Positions 17,451 through 28,227 of a stretch of 64,000 bases of DNA are shown here, piece after piece. The position numbers and the translations under genes are program-made. The notes beneath the pieces were generated by a model, which was not told the origin of the DNA, made no database searches, and saw only the letters and a list, made by a program, of their open reading frames with translations. This stretch comes from DATFQE01 sp963733845 (lineage in GTDB: Bacteria; Actinomycetota; Thermoleophilia; Gaiellales; Gaiellaceae), in contig CAVTEM010000007.1 of NCBI GenBank assembly GCA_963733845.1, forward strand, positions 992,001 to 1,056,000, read 5' to 3'. Each line of letters begins with the position of its first letter. Positions within the stretch are counted from its first letter, which is position 1.

Positions 17451-17875
17451 GCGAGAATCGCCTCCTCGATCTTCGGATAGGCCGCGCAGCGGCAGAGGTT
17501 CCCGGCCATCGCGTGTCGGATCTGCTCACGGGTCGGCTCCGGCACGGCCTCGACGAACGCGGAAGCCGACACGATCTGACCCGGCGTGCAGAACCCGCAC
17601 TGGAGCGCGTCGGCCTTCACGAAGGCATCCACGAGCGGGTGGTCGCGCAGCCCTTCGATCGTGGTGACCTCGCGGTCGCCCACGGTGTGCACGAGCGTGA
17701 TGCACGAGAGCACCGGCACCCCGTCGAGCCGGACCGTGCAGGCGCCGCAGTGGCCCTCGCCGCAGGCGACCTTCGTCCCGGTCAGGCCCAGGTCCTCGCG
17801 CAGGGTCTCGGCCAGGGTGCGGCCGACCACAGCGTCGACCGAGTAGTCCTGCCCGTTGACGGTCAGCTCAGGCAT
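17438..17875 (-). CDS. 2Fe-2S subunit of molybdenum hydroxylase (CoxS/XdhC-like)
   Basis: The small electron-transfer subunit, 145 residues, intact. The N-terminal plant-ferredoxin-like cluster is bound by C38, C43, C46 and C58 (CGEGHCGAC). The C-terminal helical cluster is bound by C93, C96, C128 and C130 (CGFCTPGQ and CRC). This is the standard two-cluster arrangement of the xanthine dehydrogenase/CO dehydrogenase family. ATG 17875 overlaps the amidohydrolase end by 8 bp, and its own end overlaps the Mo subunit start by 13 bp. The order amidohydrolase, FeS, Mo, FAD suggests one transcript. Confidence 0.93.
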   Translation of the reverse strand: MPELTVNGQDYSVDAVVGRTLAETLREDLGLTGTKVACGEGHCGACTVRLDGVPVLSCITLVHTVGDREVTTIEGLRDHPLVDAFVKADALQCGFCTPGQIVSASAFVEAVPEPTREQIRHAMAGNLCRCAAYPKIEEAILAWQG

Positions 17876-19020
17876 CGGTGGTCACGGCGTAGATGTCCGC
17901 GAGGTGGATCAGCCGGAAGGTGGCGCGGCTGACGCGCACGCGGTCGGCCTCTTCCTCGACCTCGGCGAGCCCGCGCCAGAGGTCGCGGGCGGTGGCGATC
18001 AGCTGGCGGATCTGCTCGAGCTCTTCGGGCCGGCCGTTCCGCTCGTCGCAGGCGTTCAGGGCGAGGCCGAGCACCCCGATCGTGTCCGGCTGGCGCGTCC
18101 AGAGGAGGGGCGTCGCCATCGAGAGGTACTGGTGGATGCGGGCGAACGCCATCGGCTGCGTGAACATGTCGCTGCCCCGGGGCCGGGTCGGCTCGAGCGG
18201 CGGCTCGCCGTCGGCGATCCGGTTGGCGTTCCCGGCGAGCATGTTGCCGCAGGTCCTGGTCGGAGAAACCCGCCTGCAGCGCCGTACGGAGCGCGATCAG
18301 GAGCGAGCTCGGCTGGCGCCCGTACGGGTAGTCCGAGGCGTACAGCACCTGCTCCGGCGGAACCTGGTGGAAGAAGTCGAGCAGGTCGATCGGGCTCCAG
18401 ACGGAGGTGTCGAAGTAGACGCCGGCCTTGCCCGAGAAGCGGCTTGCGAGCGCCGCGAGGTCGGCGATCCCGGCGTGGGCGATGATCAGCTGCGCCTCCG
18501 GGTGCGCGTCGACGAGCCGGTGCAGGTGGTCGGCGATCGGCGGCAGCCCGCGCCCGCCGTGGATCAGGATCGGCACACGGCGCTCGGCGGCGAGGGCGAA
18601 CACCGGCGCGAGGCGCTCGTCGTTGAGCAGGAAGCGCTGCGCCCGCGGATGGAGCTTGATCCCGCGCGCACCCGCGTCGAGGCAACGGGTCGCCTCGCCG
18701 ATCGGGTCCTCGGCCAGGTCGAGCCGCACGAAGGGGATGAACCGGCCCTCCGAGCGTTGCCCCCACTCGAGGCTGCGGTCGTTGGGCGCCCGGAAGGCGG
18801 GGTGGCGGTCCGGCTCGTCCATGCAGAACATGAAGCAGCGCGAGGCGCTGAAGGCGTCGAGCTCCTTCTCGAGCTCCTCGTAGATGCCCCGGAAGCCGTC
18901 GATGTCGAGGCCGAGGTGGACGTGCGCGTCGAAGATGTCGGCACCCTCCGGCAGCGTCGCGCGGAGCTGCCGGTCGTAGTCCGCGATCAGGCCCAGCGCG
19001 CGCTCGAAGAGCTCGTCCAC
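17868..19020 (-). CDS. Amidohydrolase family (TIM-barrel) protein (frameshift)
   Basis: A metal-dependent hydrolase of the amidohydrolase-2 family, about 384 residues, starting at ATG 19020. Metal-ligand segments are FDAHVHLGLD (H-x-H) near residue 31, IKLHPRAQRF, LIIAHAGIADLA and the late Asp in YASDYPYG. The frame shifts near 18245: QDLR is followed by NMLAGNANRIADG in the next frame, and one extra base is present. The C-terminal region is helical. It probably leads the molybdenum-hydroxylase operon and may act on the same substrate class, but that substrate is unknown. Confidence 0.82.
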
Positions 19021-19040
19021 GACCTCAGTCTATTCAGCGC

Positions 19041-19694
19041 TCAGCCAGGGACCGGGGCTGCCACCTCGGGCACCGACCGCTCGCGCGGCCGCAGCTCGAC
19101 CCAGAGGATGCCGCCCAGGAACAACGCCATTCCGATCGGGCCCGGTGGGAACGGATGCCCGACGGCGAAGACCAGCGCTCCGAGCACCATCGCCCCCGTA
19201 ACCCAGCCGGGAACGCGCTCCCTGACCGCCAGCGCGGCCGCCACGGCCGGGACGAGCCATGACAGTCCGGATCCGATCCAGAGCGCGACCAGCACTCCGT
19301 GCTCGCCGATGCCGTCCATCATGCGCTGCACGGCGGCCTGGTCGGCCGCGGACATCCCGTTCGCCTCCTGCACGATCAGACCGGTGGCGACCCCCGCCAC
19401 GGCGTCGAACATCGAGTAGAGGATCAGGTACGGGACGAGCGCATAGCGGACGACGGTGGCCGCGGTACTCTCGACGCCCTCGACGAGCAGCCAGAGCCCG
19501 TACGCGATCAGGGCGATCAGGACCGGCTGGACGAGGTGCAGGAAGATGTACAGGCCGGTCGCGTCGCCGACCTCGAGGTCCCCCATCGGATGGACGAGCC
19601 CGAGGACGATGTAGCCGAGCGGGCCTCCGAAGAGCACGGCCCGACGAACCAACGTGGAGCGTTGCGTATGCATTGCTCGTGCGGTTCGTATCAT
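19041..19694 (-). CDS. Hypothetical multi-pass membrane protein
   Basis: 217 residues with about six hydrophobic segments, for example near residues 17-35, 45-70, 80-105, 130-155, 165-185 and 185-200. ATG 19694 is the longest start; ATG 19673 is an alternative seven codons in. No recognised family motif. The C-terminus is short, Arg-rich and then Pro/Val-rich. It is encoded 20 bp from the amidohydrolase start on the same strand and diverges from the M24 peptidase gene. Function unknown. Confidence 0.75.
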   Translation of the reverse strand: MIRTARAMHTQRSTLVRRAVLFGGPLGYIVLGLVHPMGDLEVGDATGLYIFLHLVQPVLIALIAYGLWLLVEGVESTAATVVRYALVPYLILYSMFDAVAGVATGLIVQEANGMSAADQAAVQRMMDGIGEHGVLVALWIGSGLSWLVPAVAAALAVRERVPGWVTGAMVLGALVFAVGHPFPPGPIGMALFLGGILWVELRPRERSVPEVAAPVPG

Positions 19695-19744
19695 GTTCGA
19701 GTAATAAATTCCAGCCGCCCGCGGCGAGATAGGATCCGTACGCG

Positions 19745-20875
19745 TTGACGGACGTCCTCATCTTCGCGGACACGATCAGGTCGCCCGAGCTGCGGCACGA
19801 GGTGCCGGTGGCGGTCCCCGATCCCTTCCTGTACTTCGAGCGCAACGGCTCGAAGGTGGCGATGCTCAGCTCGTTCGAGGTCGACCGGCTGCGCGAGGCC
19901 GGCGTCGAGGCGCATCCGTACGAGGCCTTCGGCTGGGACGATCTCGTGGCGAGCGGCATGCCCCGCGAGGAGGTCGATCTCGAGCTCGCCGTGCGCGCCG
20001 CGAAGGAATGGGGCGTCTCGAGCGCGGCCGTCCCGGGCACCTTCCCGCTCGAGCTGGCCGACCGCCTGCGCGCGACCGGGACCGAGCTGACCGTCGACCG
20101 CGACCTCTTCCTGCAGCGCCGACGCGTCAAGACCGACGCCGAGCTGGCCGGGATCCGCCGGGCGCAGAAGGGCGCGGACGAGGCGATGGGCGCCGCGCGC
20201 GACCTCCTGCGCCGCGCCGAGCCGAAGAACGGCTCGGTCGTCCTGGACGGCGAGCCGCTCACGTCGGAGCGCCTCAAGTTCGAGATCCTGCGCGTCTTCG
20301 GCGAGCACGGGCTCGCCGCCGACGAGTTCATCGTCTCGCACGGGCCCCAGAGCGCGGTCGGCCACGACATGGGCTCGGGCGCGATCGCCCCCGACGAGTC
20401 GATCGTGATCGACATCTGGCCGCGCGACCGCGAGTCGATGTGTTACGCGGACATGACCCGGACGTTCGTGGTCGGGACGCCCTCCGACGAGCTGAAGGAA
20501 TACCACCGGCTGGTCTACGACGCGCTCCAGCGCTCGCTCGAGTCGGTGCGCGCGGGCGTCGAGGGCCGCTCGGTCTTCACCGAGGTCTGCGAGCTCTTCC
20601 AGGACGCCGGCTACCCGACCCAACTGTCGAAGCAGCCCGGCCAGGTGCTCGACAGCGGCTTCTACCACGGGCTCGGCCACGGGGTCGGGCTCGAGGTGCA
20701 CGAGCAACCGTGGCTCGGCCGCGCGCCCGGCTCGATGGTCGCCGGCGACGTGGTCACGCTCGAGCCCGGGCTCTACCGCCACGGCTACGGCGGCTGCCGG
20801 CTCGAGGACCTCGCGCTCGTCACCGAGGACGGCTGCGAGAACCTGACGAACTTCCCGTACGACTTGCAGCCGTAG
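19745..20875 (+). CDS. M24 family metallopeptidase, Xaa-Pro aminopeptidase-like
   Basis: A cytoplasmic pita-bread-fold peptidase of 376 residues, starting at TTG 19745. The five metal ligands of the family can be placed: Asp in IVIDIWPRD, Asp in CYADMTRTFVVG, His in GLGHGVGLEVHEQP, Glu in VTLEPGLYRHG and Glu in GCRLEDLALV. The N-terminal creatinase-like domain spans roughly residues 1-125. The substrate may be Xaa-Pro peptides, but M24 proteins also include other dipeptidases. No operon partner; the next gene begins 67 bp downstream behind its own GGAGGTG. Confidence 0.9.
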   Translation: MTDVLIFADTIRSPELRHEVPVAVPDPFLYFERNGSKVAMLSSFEVDRLREAGVEAHPYEAFGWDDLVASGMPREEVDLELAVRAAKEWGVSSAAVPGTFPLELADRLRATGTELTVDRDLFLQRRRVKTDAELAGIRRAQKGADEAMGAARDLLRRAEPKNGSVVLDGEPLTSERLKFEILRVFGEHGLAADEFIVSHGPQSAVGHDMGSGAIAPDESIVIDIWPRDRESMCYADMTRTFVVGTPSDELKEYHRLVYDALQRSLESVRAGVEGRSVFTEVCELFQDAGYPTQLSKQPGQVLDSGFYHGLGHGVGLEVHEQPWLGRAPGSMVAGDVVTLEPGLYRHGYGGCRLEDLALVTEDGCENLTNFPYDLQP

Positions 20876-20942
20876 CTTCCCTGGTTTTCAGTTTGTAGAA
20901 CACGGGTAGCAATCGTGACTTCCTCACCGGAGGTGGTCACAT

Positions 20943-21293
20943 ATGGCGACTCGTGTTCACCAGACCGAGCAGGCCGCCGCGCCCCTCGAGGCGCCGCCTG
21001 CCCTCGGTCTCGACTACGCCGAACCGGCCGACGACGCAGCCCTCGAGGCCGTCGCCGCCAAGCGCTGGCGCGTAGCTCTGGGTCTCACCGGAGCGATGCT
21101 CGTCGTCTACTTCGGCTTCATCCTGCTGATCGCGTTCGCGAAGGGCTTCCTCGCGAGGGAGATCACGGACGGGCTGAGCGTCGGGATGGCGCTCGGCGTG
21201 CTCGTCATCCTCGCGACCTGGGCGCTCACGTGGACGTACGTCCTTTGGGCGAACCGCGTCTACGAGCCGGCGCTCGCCCGGCTGAGGAGGTAG
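20943..21293 (+). CDS. DUF485 membrane protein (YjcH-like), acetate permease partner
   Basis: 116 residues, two membrane segments near residues 48-68 and 80-105, preceded by a soluble Ala/Pro-rich N-terminus. SD GGAGGTGG is 6 bp upstream of ATG 20943. This family is almost always encoded just before the acetate permease ActP, as here (3 bp gap). It is thought to support the permease, but the mechanism is unknown. Confidence 0.9.
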   Translation: MATRVHQTEQAAAPLEAPPALGLDYAEPADDAALEAVAAKRWRVALGLTGAMLVVYFGFILLIAFAKGFLAREITDGLSVGMALGVLVILATWALTWTYVLWANRVYEPALARLRR

Positions 21294-21296
21294 GCG

Positions 21297-22886
21297 ATGC
21301 TGCTCGCGAAGTTCGTTCCGGGCGAGGCCAACTCACTCGCCATCGTCTGCTTCCTCGTGTTCGTCGCGATCGCGCTCGGCATCTCGTGGTGGGCCGCGCG
21401 GCGCACCCGCACCACCGAGCAGTTCTACGCGGCGGGCCACAGCGTCACCGGCTTCCAGAACGGGCTCGCGCTGGCCGGCGACTACATGAGCGCGGCGAGC
21501 TTCCTCGGCATCGCCGGCCTCGTGGCGCTGACCGGTTTCGACGGCCTGATCTACTCGATCGGGTTCCTCGTCGGCTGGCCGATCGTGCTCTTCCTGATCG
21601 CCGAGCCGCTCAGGAACCTCGGTCGCTACACGTTCGCGGACACCGTCGCCTTCCGGATGCGCCAGACGCCCGTGCGCCTCGCGGCCGCGGTCGGGACGCT
21701 GTCCGTCGCGACCTTCTACCTGATCGCCCAGATGGTCGGAGCGGGCACGCTGATCAACCTGATCTTCGGGCTGTCGTACGACGCCTCGGTCGTGGTCGTC
21801 GGCGTCGTCATGCTCACGCTGCTGCTGCTCGGCGGCATGATCGCGACCACCTGGGTGCAGATCGTCAAGGCGGTGCTGCTGATCGGCGGCACCACCGTGA
21901 TGGCACTGCTCGTGCTGTCGCACTTCTCGTGGAGCCCGATCGACCTGTTCGGCTCGGCAGCGGACGAGAACGGCGCCAAGGTGCTCGCGCCGGGCTCGCT
22001 CGTCTCCGGGCACTGGGACGCGATCTCGCTCGGGCTCGCGCTGATGTTCGGCACGGCCGGGCTCCCGCACATCCTGATGCGCTTCTACACCGTCCCCGAC
22101 GCGAAGGCTGCCCGCCAGTCGGTGAACTGGGCGACGCTCTTCATCGGGTTCTTCTACCTGTTGACGTTCGTGCTCGGCTTCGGCGCGATGGTGCTCGTCG
22201 GCCAGAATCCGATCAGCGCCATCGACAAGGGCGGCAACGCGGCGGCGCTGCTGCTGGCCGACGAGGTCGCCGGAACGCTGTTCTTCGGCTTCATCGCGGC
22301 GGTGGCGTTCGCGACCATCCTCGCGGTGGTCGCCGGACTGACGCTCTCCGGTGCCGCAGCGCTTTCCCACGACGTGTGGGTGAACGTCGTGCGCCGGGGC
22401 CACGCTCCCGAGAAGGAGCAGCTACTGGTCGCGCGGATCGCGACGTTCATGATGGGGGCGCTCGCGATCGTGCTCGGGATCGTGCTCCAGGGTCAGAACA
22501 TCGCGTTCATGGTCGGGCTCGCCTTCGCGATCGCCGCGTCGGCGAACTTCCCCGCGCTCCTGATGGCGATCTTCTGGCGCCGGTTCACCACGGCCGGAGC
22601 GGCGTCGAGCATCCTCGTGGGCGCGATCTCGGCACTCGTCCTGATCTACATCTCACCGACGATCCAGGTCGACGTGCTCGGTCATGCGGATGCGCCGTTC
22701 CCGCTCACGAACCCGGCGCTCGTTTCGATGCCGCTCGCGTTCGGCGTCGGCATCCTCGTCTCGCTGCTGCGCCCCGAGCCGGCCGCGCAGGCCCGCTTCA
22801 TCGAGGCAGAGCGGAGGATGCTGCTCGGCGAGCCGGCCCGGCCGGCCGCCGCGCGGCCCGCAGCCGCTCCCGCCCGGGCGCGCTGA
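21297..22886 (+). CDS. actP: Cation:acetate symporter ActP (solute:sodium symporter family)
   Basis: A permease of 529 residues that imports acetate and other short monocarboxylates with a cation. It has about 13 hydrophobic segments. Family segments are TTEQFYAAGHSVTGFQNGLA near residue 38, GDYMSAASFLGIAG near 61, and LPHILMRFYTVPDAKAARQS near 255. The Ala/Pro/Arg-rich tail is typical. It sits between DUF485 and acetyl-CoA synthetase, so acetate is taken up and activated by one locus. A strong hairpin follows before acsA. Confidence 0.94.
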   Translation: MLLAKFVPGEANSLAIVCFLVFVAIALGISWWAARRTRTTEQFYAAGHSVTGFQNGLALAGDYMSAASFLGIAGLVALTGFDGLIYSIGFLVGWPIVLFLIAEPLRNLGRYTFADTVAFRMRQTPVRLAAAVGTLSVATFYLIAQMVGAGTLINLIFGLSYDASVVVVGVVMLTLLLLGGMIATTWVQIVKAVLLIGGTTVMALLVLSHFSWSPIDLFGSAADENGAKVLAPGSLVSGHWDAISLGLALMFGTAGLPHILMRFYTVPDAKAARQSVNWATLFIGFFYLLTFVLGFGAMVLVGQNPISAIDKGGNAAALLLADEVAGTLFFGFIAAVAFATILAVVAGLTLSGAAALSHDVWVNVVRRGHAPEKEQLLVARIATFMMGALAIVLGIVLQGQNIAFMVGLAFAIAASANFPALLMAIFWRRFTTAGAASSILVGAISALVLIYISPTIQVDVLGHADAPFPLTNPALVSMPLAFGVGILVSLLRPEPAAQARFIEAERRMLLGEPARPAAARPAAAPARAR

Positions 22887-22895
22887 CGCGATAGG

Positions 22896-22929
22896 TTGGA
22901 GCCCTCCCAGATCCAGGGGAGGGCTCCAA
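22896..22929 (+). terminator. Strong inverted repeat between actP and acsA
   Basis: Perfect 13 bp arms (22896-22908 TTGGAGCCCTCCC, 22917-22929) around an 8-base loop. There is no U-tract, so it may act as a partial terminator, a processing site or a stabiliser. It ends 7 bp before the GAGGAGG Shine-Dalgarno of acsA, which would allow different levels of ActP and AcsA from one transcript. Confidence 0.6.
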
Positions 22930-22948
22930 CTCTCGAGGAGGCGAACAG

Positions 22949-24903
<1,955 letters not shown>

Positions 24904-24904
<1 letters not shown>

Positions 24905-25350
24905 TGGCGCTCGAGCCGGAGCCGCAGCGACAGCTCGCGAAAGATCTCTTCAACCGCGTCTGGGAGCTGCTCGAGAGCGAGTCGCGGTCGGCGGAGGACG
25001 TGGACGAGATGGTCCACGCCGCGCACGCCTCGCGCTACCACTGGGGCGTCGTCGGCGAGCCGGTGAACCGGGTTCGAGGGGAGTGGCAGTGCTCGCGCGT
25101 GTACGCCGTGCTGGGACGGGCGGAGCCCGCCCTGTGGCACGGCCGCCGCTGCCTCGACCTCTGCGACGAGCACGAGATCGGCGACTTCGATCTCGCCTAC
25201 GCCTACGAGGCCCTGGCCCGCGGCCACCGGGCGGCGGGGCAGGTACCCGAGGCCGAGGCGTACGAGCGGCTCGCGGTCGAGGCGGGCGAGCGGATCGCGG
25301 ATCCCGAGGACCGCGAGCACTTCCACGGCGACCTCGCCACGCTGAGGTAG
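24904..25350 (+). CDS. Hypothetical helical (TPR-like) protein
   Basis: 148 residues, starting at GTG 24904 on the last base of the acsA stop. It is predicted fully helical. The repeating pattern WHGRRCLDLCDEHEIGDFDL / AYAYEALARGHRAAGQ resembles two TPR hairpins. No catalytic motif is visible. Similar short TPR proteins occur beside many actinobacterial genes, and a second, longer one is at 61947-62603. The role is unknown; coupling to acsA suggests an accessory or regulatory function. Confidence 0.75.
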
Positions 25351-25353
25351 CCG

Positions 25354-26385
25354 GTGCGGGTGCTGGCCGTGGCCGTGCTGCTCGCGGTCGTGCCGTCGGC
25401 GGCGGCCCAGGATCCGGCCGTCGTGCAGGCCCGCTACGACGCGGCGCGCGACCGGGAGGAGTCGCTCCTCCGCTCGCGGTCCCCGGACCCCGCGGAGCTG
25501 GCGCGCCTGCGGGCGACGATCCGGTCGGCCGAGTACTTCGACCACCGGCCCCGCGGTTGGCCCGGCGGCCGCGACGTCCCGCGCACCCGCCTCCCGCCCG
25601 GGTCGCTGAGGGCGCGCGCTGCGGCCGCGACCGATCCGGCGCTCGAGCGGCGCCTGGCCGGGCTGGGGGAGTCGTACGGCGGCTGGGCGGCGTTCTGGGT
25701 GCACGACCTCGTCACGGGTCGCACCGCCGGCTGGAACTCGGACGCGCGCTTCCCCGCAGCCTCGACGGTCAAGCTGGGCCTCCTCGCTGCTGTGCTGCGG
25801 ACGTTCGAGTCGGCTCCCGCTCGTTCCCGCTTCTGGTACGACCTTCGTCAGCTGACCGGCTGGTCGTCGAACCTGGCCGCGAACCGGCTCCTGTCCGAGG
25901 TGGGCACGTCTCGGGTGGCGAGCGCGCTCCGCGGGCTGGGGATGGTCTCGAGCACGTATCCAGGCCCCTACCGGGTCGGGACGGGCCGCGTCGACGCACC
26001 CAAGCCGCCGCCGCTCGGGACGTGGCGCTACACCACCGCCCGCGACCTCGGCCGAGCGCTCTACGCCCTCCACGCGGCGGCGGCCGGAAACCGCTACCAG
26101 CAGCGTCTCACCGGGCTCTCGCGCGGTCGCGCGCGGCTGGCGCTCGAGCTCCTGCTCGCCGGCTACTCGGGCGGCGACAACGCGGGTCTCGTCAAGCCCT
26201 TCGTCCGGGGTGCGCCGGTGGCGCAGAAGAACGGCTGGATCTCCGACACGCGCCTGACCGCGTCGATCGTCTACGCGAAGGGCGGCCCGAAGATCGTCGT
26301 CGTCCTGGCGCATCGTCCGAGCCTCCCGTACCGGGAAGCCCAGTCCCTGGGGAAACGCGCCCTCACTTTCGCGCGCATCCCGTGA
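25354..26385 (+). CDS. Secreted serine hydrolase, class A beta-lactamase/PBP-like fold
   Basis: 343 residues, starting at GTG 25354, 3 bp after the preceding stop. A signal peptide (RVLAVAVLLAVVPSAAAQ) is cut near residue 19. The active-site triad of the fold is present: S137-T-V-K140, S171-S-N173 and K292-N-G294 in place of KTG. The region 20-110 is Arg/Ala-rich and lacks a family match. Without the class A Glu166 loop clearly identified, hydrolysis of beta-lactams is uncertain; peptidoglycan or esterase activity is equally possible. Confidence 0.82.
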   Translation: MRVLAVAVLLAVVPSAAAQDPAVVQARYDAARDREESLLRSRSPDPAELARLRATIRSAEYFDHRPRGWPGGRDVPRTRLPPGSLRARAAAATDPALERRLAGLGESYGGWAAFWVHDLVTGRTAGWNSDARFPAASTVKLGLLAAVLRTFESAPARSRFWYDLRQLTGWSSNLAANRLLSEVGTSRVASALRGLGMVSSTYPGPYRVGTGRVDAPKPPPLGTWRYTTARDLGRALYALHAAAAGNRYQQRLTGLSRGRARLALELLLAGYSGGDNAGLVKPFVRGAPVAQKNGWISDTRLTASIVYAKGGPKIVVVLAHRPSLPYREAQSLGKRALTFARIP

Positions 26386-26397
26386 GCCTTTCTTGCG

Positions 26398-26535
26398 GGT
26401 GCCTGGCACCAGCAGCTCGTCCCTTCGAGTCGTGTCCGAACGATCGGCGAGACATGCCGCGGCCCACGCGGTCGCGCTCGACGCCCCGCGACGCTGTGCG
26501 CGATTCGTGACGCTTTCGCGACGGTGCCTGGCACC
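26398..26535. repeat. Intergenic palindromic repeat element bounded by two GGTGCCTGGCACC copies
   Basis: The palindrome GGTGCCTGGCACC occurs at 26398-26410 and 26523-26535, bounding about 112 bp. Inside, 26419-26436 is GTCCCTTCGAGTCGTGTC, which recurs with one mismatch at 38005-38022 beside another palindrome. The element occupies most of the 161 bp between a plus-strand gene end and a minus-strand gene end. This layout resembles REP/BIME-type elements mobilised by Y1 (RAYT) transposases. No such transposase is in the window. Confidence 0.6.
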
Positions 26536-26546
26536 GGGAAGGGCGG

Positions 26547-27623
26547 CTACGCCGGAGGAGTCACGTGCGCGGAGGTCACGTCCGCTGGGGACGGGCAGCC
26601 GCACAGGGCCAGGGCGCGCTCGAGCTCGGCCCGCAGCAGGTCGAGGACGCGGAAGGCGCCTTCCTCGCCGGCCACGGCGAGGCCCCAGAGCACCGGCCGG
26701 CCGACGAGCACGGCCCGGGCGCCGAGAGCGAGGGCGACGATCACGTCGGTGCCGCGGCGGACGCCGCCGTCGACAAGCACCTCGACCTCGCCGCCGACCG
26801 CCTCGACCACCTCGGGCAAAGCGTCGAGGCTGGCCGCGACCCCATCGACCTGCCGGCCGCCATGATTCGAGACGACCACGCCCGCGGCGCCGTGGTCACG
26901 GGCGAGCCGCGCGTCCTCGGCGGTCAGGATCCCCTTGACGAGCAGCGGCACGCTCGACTCTGACGCGAGCTCCTCGACATCGCGCCAGCTGAGGGTCGGG
27001 TCGAACTGCTCCGCCATCTCCGCGGCCGTCGCCGCAACGGGGCCGCCGACCGCCGCCGCGAAGCTGGGCACGGCGTACTCCGGCGGCACCACGAAGCCGG
27101 TGCGCAGATCCCGCTCTCGGTGGCCGAACCGCGGCGCATCCACCGTCAGCACGAGGGCCTCGTAGCCCCGCTCCTCGGCCTCCGAGACGAAGGAGCGTGT
27201 CACCCCACGGTCGCGAAAGACGTACACCTGGAACCAACGGCGCCCGCCGGGCGCGGCGTCCGCCACCTCGGCCGGAGTCGCCGTCGCGATCGTCGACAGG
27301 CACATCACGGTCCCCGCCCGCGCGGCGGCACGAGCCGTTGCACACTCGCCCTCCGGGTTCGCGAGCCGATGCAATGCGGTGGGAGCGACCAGCACCGGCA
27401 GGGAGACGGGCCCGCCGAGCACGGTCGCGGCGGTGCTGACGCTGCCGACGTCGACGAGCATCCGGGGGCGCAGCCGCCGGCGCCGGAACGCGCGGCGGTT
27501 GTCGCGGAGGGTGTACTCGTCGCCGGCGCCTCCGGCGTAGTAGCCGTACACGCCAGGATCCAGGACCTCGCGCGCGGCACGCTCCCAGTCCCGGGTATTG
27601 ATCAACTGCTCAAGGTCGGTCAT
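26547..27623 (-). CDS. FMN-dependent alpha-hydroxy-acid oxidizing protein (LldD-like)
   Basis: A TIM-barrel flavoprotein of 358 residues that oxidises L-2-hydroxy acids such as lactate or glycolate. It starts at ATG 27623. Family marks are YYAGGAGDEYTLRDN near residue 28, the FMN-binding Lys in VPLLVKGILTAEDA, the catalytic His and Arg in VVVSNHGGRQVDG, and VEVLVDGGVRRGTD. Lactate dehydrogenase, lactate oxidase and glycolate oxidase share these residues, so the exact substrate is open. The start overlaps the upstream gene's stop by 4 bp. Confidence 0.9.
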   Translation of the reverse strand: MTDLEQLINTRDWERAAREVLDPGVYGYYAGGAGDEYTLRDNRRAFRRRRLRPRMLVDVGSVSTAATVLGGPVSLPVLVAPTALHRLANPEGECATARAAARAGTVMCLSTIATATPAEVADAAPGGRRWFQVYVFRDRGVTRSFVSEAEERGYEALVLTVDAPRFGHRERDLRTGFVVPPEYAVPSFAAAVGGPVAATAAEMAEQFDPTLSWRDVEELASESSVPLLVKGILTAEDARLARDHGAAGVVVSNHGGRQVDGVAASLDALPEVVEAVGGEVEVLVDGGVRRGTDVIVALALGARAVLVGRPVLWGLAVAGEEGAFRVLDLLRAELERALALCGCPSPADVTSAHVTPPA

Positions 27624-28033
27624 CCCTCCGGCTCGCCGGCGGGCAGCACGCGGAACGGCACCGTCTTCTTGTGCTCGCCGTCGATCGCGATCTCGATCGA
27701 GTACGGCCCCTCGCGCTCGGCCACGAACTGGCTCACCACGGTCAGCAGCACGCCGGCCTCCCAGCCTTCCTCGATGTTCGGGTTCGGCTCCGACTGGAAG
27801 CCGAGCGTCCCTTCCTCGCCCACCTGGTCGAGGTCGGCGTCGAGGATGCGGAAGCTGATCTGGTGCGGCTGCACCATCTCCTCCTGGCCGCCGCGGAGCT
27901 GGACGGTCAGCGGCAGGACGATCGGCGCCGGCAGCTCAGGCGGGTAGTACGTGTCGATTCCCGCGCCCACCAGGGTCGCCAAGCCACCCGACGACTCCGC
28001 GTAGCGGGCAAGCGTCGCCCAGTCGACCCTCAC
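27620..28033 (-). CDS. Hypothetical protein, DUF6941-like
   Basis: 137 residues, starting at GTG 28033. Beta-rich: TYYPPELPAPIVLPLTVQL, then PHQISFRILDADLDQVGEE and a C-terminal PYSIEIAIDGEHKKTVPFRV. It looks like an Ig-like or C2-like beta-sandwich, similar to small actinobacterial DUF6941 proteins; I am not certain of the family. It overlaps by 4 bp both the upstream 56-residue ORF and the downstream FMN oxidase, so all three are one operon. Confidence 0.7.
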   Translation of the reverse strand: MRVDWATLARYAESSGGLATLVGAGIDTYYPPELPAPIVLPLTVQLRGGQEEMVQPHQISFRILDADLDQVGEEGTLGFQSEPNPNIEEGWEAGVLLTVVSQFVAEREGPYSIEIAIDGEHKKTVPFRVLPAGEPEG

Positions 28034-28200
28034 TCGGCCGTTGCGTCGTCCGGCGGCGTCCCGACCGCGGCGGTCCGCATGGCGCGGGCCTGCTCGACGA
28101 GAGTCGAGGCGAGCTCCTCGACGGGTCGGCCCTCGAGCGCCGTGATCTCCCCGGTCGTGTGGTCGATCAGGATCAGATGCGGCTCAACGTCGGCGGCCAC
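28030..28200 (-). CDS. Small hypothetical protein (56 aa)
   Basis: A short gene from GTG 28200 to the stop at 28030, overlapping the next gene's GTG by 4 bp. It has LILIDHTTGEITALEGRPVE in the middle and a helical end (EELASTLVEQARAMRTAAVG). The codon use is like that of the neighbours, and the overlap pattern is that of a real coupled gene. No family is recognised. Confidence 0.6.
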   Translation of the reverse strand: MAADVEPHLILIDHTTGEITALEGRPVEELASTLVEQARAMRTAAVGTPPDDATAE

Positions 28201-28227
28201 GCTGCGGTCCTACCACACGACGGCGCG

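Noticed and set aside
25060..25090. tRNA-like GGTTCGAGG
   Set aside because: It is inside a conserved-looking coding frame and no acceptor, D or anticodon arms fit around it. No tRNA gene was found in the window.
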